DNA from: Lachnospiraceae bacterium UBA3310
GTDB lineage: Bacteria > Bacillota > Clostridia > Lachnospirales > Lachnospiraceae
Assembly (NCBI GenBank): GCA_002361355.1
Contig: DESQ01000044.1
Span: 1-64,000 of the forward strand
DNA: 64,000 nucleotides
Direction: 5' to 3'
How positions within the stretch are numbered: the stretch's first letter is position 1; each line of letters begins with the position of its first letter. The position numbers and the translations under genes are program-made. Shown here piece after piece: positions 60,104-64,000 of this stretch. Below the pieces are notes generated by a model. The model had not been told where the DNA came from and did no database searches. It saw nothing but the letters and a program-made list of their open reading frames with translations.

Positions 60104-60132
60104 ACTATGTCACACCCCTACAGATTAGTCAA
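60104..60132 (-). promoter_or_regulatory. Promoter of the UDPGP-type gene
   Basis: TTGACT (60127-60132) and CATAGT (60104-60109) on the minus strand have a 17-bp spacer, about 35 bp before the start codon. Confidence 0.68.
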
Positions 60133-60199
60133 TTGCGATTTGTTAATCTTTACATCTCAAAGTCATTTTTCACTCCATTTCTGTGTAAAACAATCAAAC

Positions 60200-60228
60200 T
60201 TGCCACAACATATAAAGTATGCTACACT
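60200..60228 (+). promoter_or_regulatory. Promoter of the RsiV-like lipoprotein gene
   Basis: TTGCCA (60200-60205) and TACACT (60223-60228) have a 17-bp spacer, about 37 bp before the start codon. Confidence 0.7.
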
Positions 60229-60265
60229 ATCCCCAAAGAAAATACCAGTATGAGGAGAATTTATT

Positions 60266-61666
60266 ATGAAAAAGAAATCCCTATCCGTTCTGCTCGCCGC
60301 ATCCCTCCTTGCCCTCTCGGCAAGCGCCTGCGGCACAGACAACACACCCCCTTCCGAACAGGAAACACCGGACACGGCTCCGGCTGACAACGGGGACACG
60401 ACAGACACAGAAGAAACTGGCGACACAGAGATCAGCGTGGAAACCACAGATGGAGGTGACACCGTTGTCATAACTGACGACAGCGCAGACTCCGAAGAAA
60501 CCTCTGCCATACCTTCCCCCGTATCCGTCACCTTTGAAGAAACCAGCGATGAAATCAAGGCTGACGACGGCACGGTGCTTTTGGAAAACAGCTCCTCCAT
60601 GCCCGTGGTGGCCATCGAGGGTGCAGACGAGATCGCCGCAAAGATCAACGCGGATATCGAGACACATTACAACCTCTCTTCCGATGAAGAAACTCTGGAG
60701 ATGGCAAAGTCCGATTACGAGGCCAGTCAGGCGGATGAGGACGGCGGCTGGTTTCACGGCTATGCCCAGAGCGTGACGGCAAACGTGACCCGCATGGACG
60801 ACAAGGTGCTCTCCCTGGAAATTACCGCCTACAGCGACACCGGCGGTGCACACGGCAACTACGGCGTTATCGGCAAAAACTATAACGTGAAGACAGGCGA
60901 ACTGATCAGCCTTGCGGATCTGACAGACGATTATGACGCCTTTCACGCCACTGCCCTTGATTATATCGTAAATCTGGCAGAAACGCCCACCTATCAGGAA
61001 AAACTGTTCGGCCCATCCAAAGATGATCTGGACAGCGCTCTCTTTGAGGAGAGAAACTGGATTTTCACGCAGAGCGGTATCAGCTTTATGAGTGATCCTT
61101 ACGCCCTCGGACCCTACGCCGCCGGAGAAATCTATTTCAGAATCCCCTACGAAAAAGCCTATGACCTGGGATTAAAGGAAGAATATCGATACGACGGAAA
61201 TTTTATGGAAGAGCGTTATTATACTTCTCATTATGATACGAGCACTATGGAAACGGTGATCGACGGAACGCCTGAATACAGCTTTGATTTGAACGGAGAC
61301 GGCACGGAGGAGGGCATTGCTTTCTACGGCCAGATCTATTCCACTGAAAGCTCCAATAAAAGCGAATCCGAAAAATACGGTCTCTATATTGATGGAACAA
61401 ATTGGGGCAATGTGGTATGGGAAGCACTGGGCGACGCCCCTTCTAATGGCTACCCGGAAAACTTCTACGCCCTTTACGACAGTGATCCCTCTGATGATCT
61501 GACCGAGATCGCCGTCCTGTTTACGGAATTTGGAGAATACGACGAGGAGACCGGCCGCTCAGATACGCATCCCTACACATACCTCTTCCAATACACAGCA
61601 GAGAATGAACTACAGTTTAAGGAGCGTCTTGACGGTTATATCACGAACCCGCTCTCTGTGCAGTAA
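60266..61666 (+). CDS. RsiV-like (DUF3298/DUF4163) secreted lipoprotein
   Basis: A 466-residue lipoprotein. The signal peptide LSVLLAASLLALSASAC ends in the lipobox LSAC-type motif, so it should be anchored outside the membrane. A Thr/Asp/Glu-rich linker (residues 25-90) leads to a DUF4163/DUF3298 domain with YSDTGGAHGNYGVIGKNYNV, the lysozyme-binding motif of RsiV, and FRIPYEKAYDLGLKEEYRYD. The C-terminal 130 residues form an additional beta-rich domain with DLNGDGTEEGIAFYGQ. Unlike RsiV it has no cytoplasmic anti-sigma part. It may bind lysozyme or peptidoglycan; this is inferred. ATG follows GAGGAGAATTTATT. Confidence 0.8.
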   Translation: MKKKSLSVLLAASLLALSASACGTDNTPPSEQETPDTAPADNGDTTDTEETGDTEISVETTDGGDTVVITDDSADSEETSAIPSPVSVTFEETSDEIKADDGTVLLENSSSMPVVAIEGADEIAAKINADIETHYNLSSDEETLEMAKSDYEASQADEDGGWFHGYAQSVTANVTRMDDKVLSLEITAYSDTGGAHGNYGVIGKNYNVKTGELISLADLTDDYDAFHATALDYIVNLAETPTYQEKLFGPSKDDLDSALFEERNWIFTQSGISFMSDPYALGPYAAGEIYFRIPYEKAYDLGLKEEYRYDGNFMEERYYTSHYDTSTMETVIDGTPEYSFDLNGDGTEEGIAFYGQIYSTESSNKSESEKYGLYIDGTNWGNVVWEALGDAPSNGYPENFYALYDSDPSDDLTEIAVLFTEFGEYDEETGRSDTHPYTYLFQYTAENELQFKERLDGYITNPLSVQ

Positions 61667-61671
61667 ACGGC

Positions 61672-61705
61672 AAAAAACAGACTGCTCCTAATCCGGCCAG
61701 TCTGT
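61672..61705 (-). terminator. Terminator at the end of the DUF4422 gene
   Basis: ACAGACTG/CAGTCTGT, an 8-bp stem with a 13-nt loop, is followed by TTTTTTG on the minus strand and overlaps the last codons. Confidence 0.82.
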
Positions 61706-62812
61706 ACAAGCCATGATAGCCGCCGTCACCTGCCTCGCCTCCTCAGGCGTGCAGAACAGGCGCGCGGAAGCCTCTATGGCGATATCCGTGATTCCTTCTT
61801 TCTCTAAATAGAACTCTACTTCTGGGGGAGACATTCTTGTCTCCCCATCTTTATAGGCAAGAATCAAATTATTGAGCTTCTGAAAATGCCTCATCAGCGC
61901 CCCAAACTCCTGTATCCGGTCGATGGTACTGCTCCCGTAAGCCTGTTTTTCCAACTCGCACACCGCAATTACCTGCATGGACAGTTTTAACTCTCCTGTA
62001 ATGTCAGAGGCTTCCATCAACACGTCGGGGCGTTTCTCCAGACATGCCAGTATATATGCCTTCGCCCCAGTGATATCCTTCTTCGCAAAATAATCTGCCA
62101 GACGTTCTTTCGTCTCTGTCGTCTCCCGTTTCTCGTCAGTCATGCCCACCTTGCACTCATAGACGCGCAGTCCCTGCATCTGTGTCCAGACATACAGGAG
62201 AAACTCGGAGATAAACCCATAAACCCGCTTGTGATAATCGTCATAGCCGGAAGCGTCGATCCGTCCCTCCGCCTTTTCAAAAATACCGAAAAGCCATTCG
62301 CAGTAGGCGTCATACATTTCCTTTTTGCAGACCATCATATTGCCAAAATACGTTCCCTTACTATGCACCAGCCGTTCAAATGTCTCCCTGTATTCGGGAT
62401 AATGCTGCCCGATCACTTCCCCGACCACATTCAGATCATGGATATTGTAGTCGCTTGTATATCCGTCATAATAGGAAAAGTTGAGTTTCAGCTTTTTGGT
62501 GACAATCATATCGTACTTTGAGAGAATCTCTTCATATTCCTTTTCCGTCAGGATTCTCCCCTCCTCCGTACAAAAGTATCTGCGGTAATGGCAGATTCCC
62601 ACATAGTCGGAGGTCTTTATATTTTTCCATACCCAATAAACCCCTGTCAGCTCCCCGTAGTAGCAGTTCTTCTCTGAAATGCTGACACCCGTGTCATCTC
62701 CGATATACCCCAGATCCGCCGCCTTCGCACGCCCTACCTGTAAGGGCACATAGACCGGATCACCGGGCGTCGGAAATTTCTTGTGGGTCATGGTAAAAAT
62801 GGTTACACTCAT
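61688..62812 (-). CDS. DUF4422 protein, probable glycosyltransferase
   Basis: A 374-residue soluble protein. Residues 1-235 are a DUF4422 domain: IFTMTHKKFPTPGDPVYVPL, the NCYYGELTGVYWVWKNI segment with the aspartate/tyrosine cluster, and VGICHYRRYF. The family occurs in capsular polysaccharide loci and is thought to be a glycosyltransferase. The last 130 residues (ACLEKRPDVLMEASDITGEL) are helical and of unknown role. It starts 30 bp after the MATE gene. There is no other glycan cluster here, so its substrate is unknown. Confidence 0.82.
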   Translation of the reverse strand: MSVTIFTMTHKKFPTPGDPVYVPLQVGRAKAADLGYIGDDTGVSISEKNCYYGELTGVYWVWKNIKTSDYVGICHYRRYFCTEEGRILTEKEYEEILSKYDMIVTKKLKLNFSYYDGYTSDYNIHDLNVVGEVIGQHYPEYRETFERLVHSKGTYFGNMMVCKKEMYDAYCEWLFGIFEKAEGRIDASGYDDYHKRVYGFISEFLLYVWTQMQGLRVYECKVGMTDEKRETTETKERLADYFAKKDITGAKAYILACLEKRPDVLMEASDITGELKLSMQVIAVCELEKQAYGSSTIDRIQEFGALMRHFQKLNNLILAYKDGETRMSPPEVEFYLEKEGITDIAIEASARLFCTPEEARQVTAAIMACTDWPD

Positions 62813-62841
62813 ATTCGCACTCCCTCAATCTGCGCAAAGAA

Positions 62842-64000
62842 TCATTCTCTGCTCAGAATAGCCGCCATCTTCTTCCTCACATGGAAAAACGCCGGAATCA
62901 AGAAGGCATCCGCAAAAATCCACGCGAGAGGACTGGCAAAGCACACTGCTGCAAATCCCCAGTGGGGCACCAGCAAAAAGCCTGCCAGTGATCTTGCCAG
63001 CATTTCGAAGGCTCCCGCAAAAACTGCAAGTTTACTAAAGCCCATCCCCTGAATCAAAAAACGGACAATGTTCACAAGCGCCAGCGGGAAATAAAACAGC
63101 GCGTTTATCCGCAAAAACTGGCTGGCATTCCCGATAATCTCAACCTCCCCCGCGTCTAGGAACAACAAAAGAAGCTGTTTCCCGAACAGATACACCGCGC
63201 CCAGCGCAATCAGGGAGTAAAGCAATCCCAGCAGACAGCAGTCCTTAAGTCCCTTATCCACACGATCCAGATCTCCCGCGCCCACGTTCTGTCCGCCGTA
63301 GGTCGCCATGGTGGAGCCCATCGCGTCGAAAGGGCACACCAACAGCATACTCACCTTGCTGCCCGCAGTGACCGCCGCCACTGCATTAGAGTCGATCCCG
63401 TTCACCGCGCTCTGCAAAATCACGCTGCCGATAGCGGTAATAGAATACTGCAAGCCCATGGGAATGCCCATATTGCAGAGCTTACTCCCATAGTTCCAGC
63501 TCCATCTGCTCTCCTCCTTGGACAGCTTTAAGATCGCAAACTTTTTTCGCATATAAATCAGGCAGGCAAGTCCCGCAACCGCCTGGGACACCACCGTTGC
63601 AACCGCCGCTCCCGCTACGCCCATAGGGAGTACCACGATGCAGAAAACATCGAGAAAAATATTCATAACCGCAGCCATCACCAGAAACACCACAGGCGTT
63701 TTGCTGTCTCCCAGAGACCGCAGGATAGCCGCCGTCATATTGTAGAGAAATACCACGGGTATTCCCAGGAAAATAATAATTATGTAGTTGTAAGACCCGT
63801 CAATGATGTTCCCCGGCGTCCGCATAAGCTGTAAAATCGGACGGCACAGAAGAGACACCACGATCGTGATCACCACCGCAAAGATCACGGACAGCCAAAC
63901 GCTGTTTGCCACGAACTTTTTCAGCTCTCCTTCATGCTTCGCGCCAAACTCCTGCGCGATCGGAATCGCAAAGCCATTGCAGATGCCCATACAAAAGCCA
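62842..64000 (-). CDS. MATE family efflux transporter (partial, 5' end outside window)
   Basis: About 385 residues of a multidrug/toxin exporter are visible; roughly 60-70 N-terminal residues lie beyond the window edge, as the frame is open upstream. Membrane segments include VWLSVIFAVVITIVVSLLCR, IIIIFLGIPVVFLYNMTAAI, AVMNIFLDVFCIVVLPMGVA and GLLYSLIALGAVYLFGKQLL; AILRSLGDSKTPVVFLVM is the characteristic loop. NorM/DinF-type proteins use Na+ or H+ to export drugs. It overlaps no neighbour and the start codon cannot be given. Confidence 0.9.
   Translation of the reverse strand, partial: GFCMGICNGFAIPIAQEFGAKHEGELKKFVANSVWLSVIFAVVITIVVSLLCRPILQLMRTPGNIIDGSYNYIIIIFLGIPVVFLYNMTAAILRSLGDSKTPVVFLVMAAVMNIFLDVFCIVVLPMGVAGAAVATVVSQAVAGLACLIYMRKKFAILKLSKEESRWSWNYGSKLCNMGIPMGLQYSITAIGSVILQSAVNGIDSNAVAAVTAGSKVSMLLVCPFDAMGSTMATYGGQNVGAGDLDRVDKGLKDCCLLGLLYSLIALGAVYLFGKQLLLLFLDAGEVEIIGNASQFLRINALFYFPLALVNIVRFLIQGMGFSKLAVFAGAFEMLARSLAGFLLVPHWGFAAVCFASPLAWIFADAFLIPAFFHVRKKMAAILSRE

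Overview
The window looks like a chromosome segment from a Firmicute of the class Clostridia, most likely a Lachnospiraceae-type gut anaerobe. The basis is the gene families (GH94 cellobiose phosphorylase, DUF4179 and RsiV-type proteins, DUF6020 and DUF4422 proteins, ECF sigma factors paired with one-TM partners), strong AGGAGG ribosome binding sites, canonical TTGACA/TATAAT promoters with 17-bp spacers, and a SAM-I riboswitch on metK. G+C is near one half by eye, apart from a clearly AT-rich patch at about 26.0-27.2 kb. Most genes lie on the minus strand. No insertion sequence, prophage, CRISPR array, integrase or rRNA gene was seen.

Layout. 0-4.4 kb: cellobiose phosphorylase, a MerR regulator and a pyridoxamine kinase. 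4.4-8.8 kb: two ECF sigma units, one with a one-TM anti-sigma candidate and one followed by two unknown proteins, then two small membrane proteins. 8.9-11.0 kb: a GntR/YtrA-type regulator with an ABC transporter and a perfect inverted-repeat operator on its own promoter. 11.1 kb: tRNA-Arg(ACG). 11.3-22.2 kb: a ten-gene chemosensory cluster (MCP, CheW, CheA, a receiver protein, CheB, CheR, an HD-GYP-like response regulator, a histidine kinase, an Hpt protein and a canonical HD-GYP response regulator) with no flagellar genes beside it.

22.3-28.3 kb is an accessory stretch: a truncated OmpR-type regulator, a Fic protein with a 21-bp tandem repeat, an ECF sigma/DUF4179 pair behind an 18-bp palindrome, an orphan small HTH protein, an AT-rich two-gene unit with a membrane-anchored protein, and an XRE regulator. 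28.4-48 kb is mainly housekeeping: Na/phosphate cotransporter behind TTTACA repeats like a Pho box, lysyl-tRNA synthetase fused to an HD domain, greA, dusB, birA, argF, a stomatin/NfeD pair, a cell-wall hydrolase behind a WalR-like box, proC, a SpoU-type methyltransferase, pfkA, dnaE and metK. 48.3-64 kb is envelope and sugar metabolism: two polytopic membrane proteins (one with a G7 tract that breaks its best reading frame), murA, an M23 peptidase, a small alarmone synthetase, hemolysin III, galE, a UDPGP-type uridylyltransferase, an RsiV-like lipoprotein, a DUF4422 protein and the 3' part of a MATE transporter gene.

The observations I would follow first are the flagella-independent chemosensory/HD-GYP cluster, the LysRS-HD fusion, the out-of-frame G7 tract, the Pho- and WalR-like boxes, and two long structured intergenic elements near 36.3 and 58.75 kb. 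All positions were read by eye. Family names rest on recognised motifs, not on database searches.
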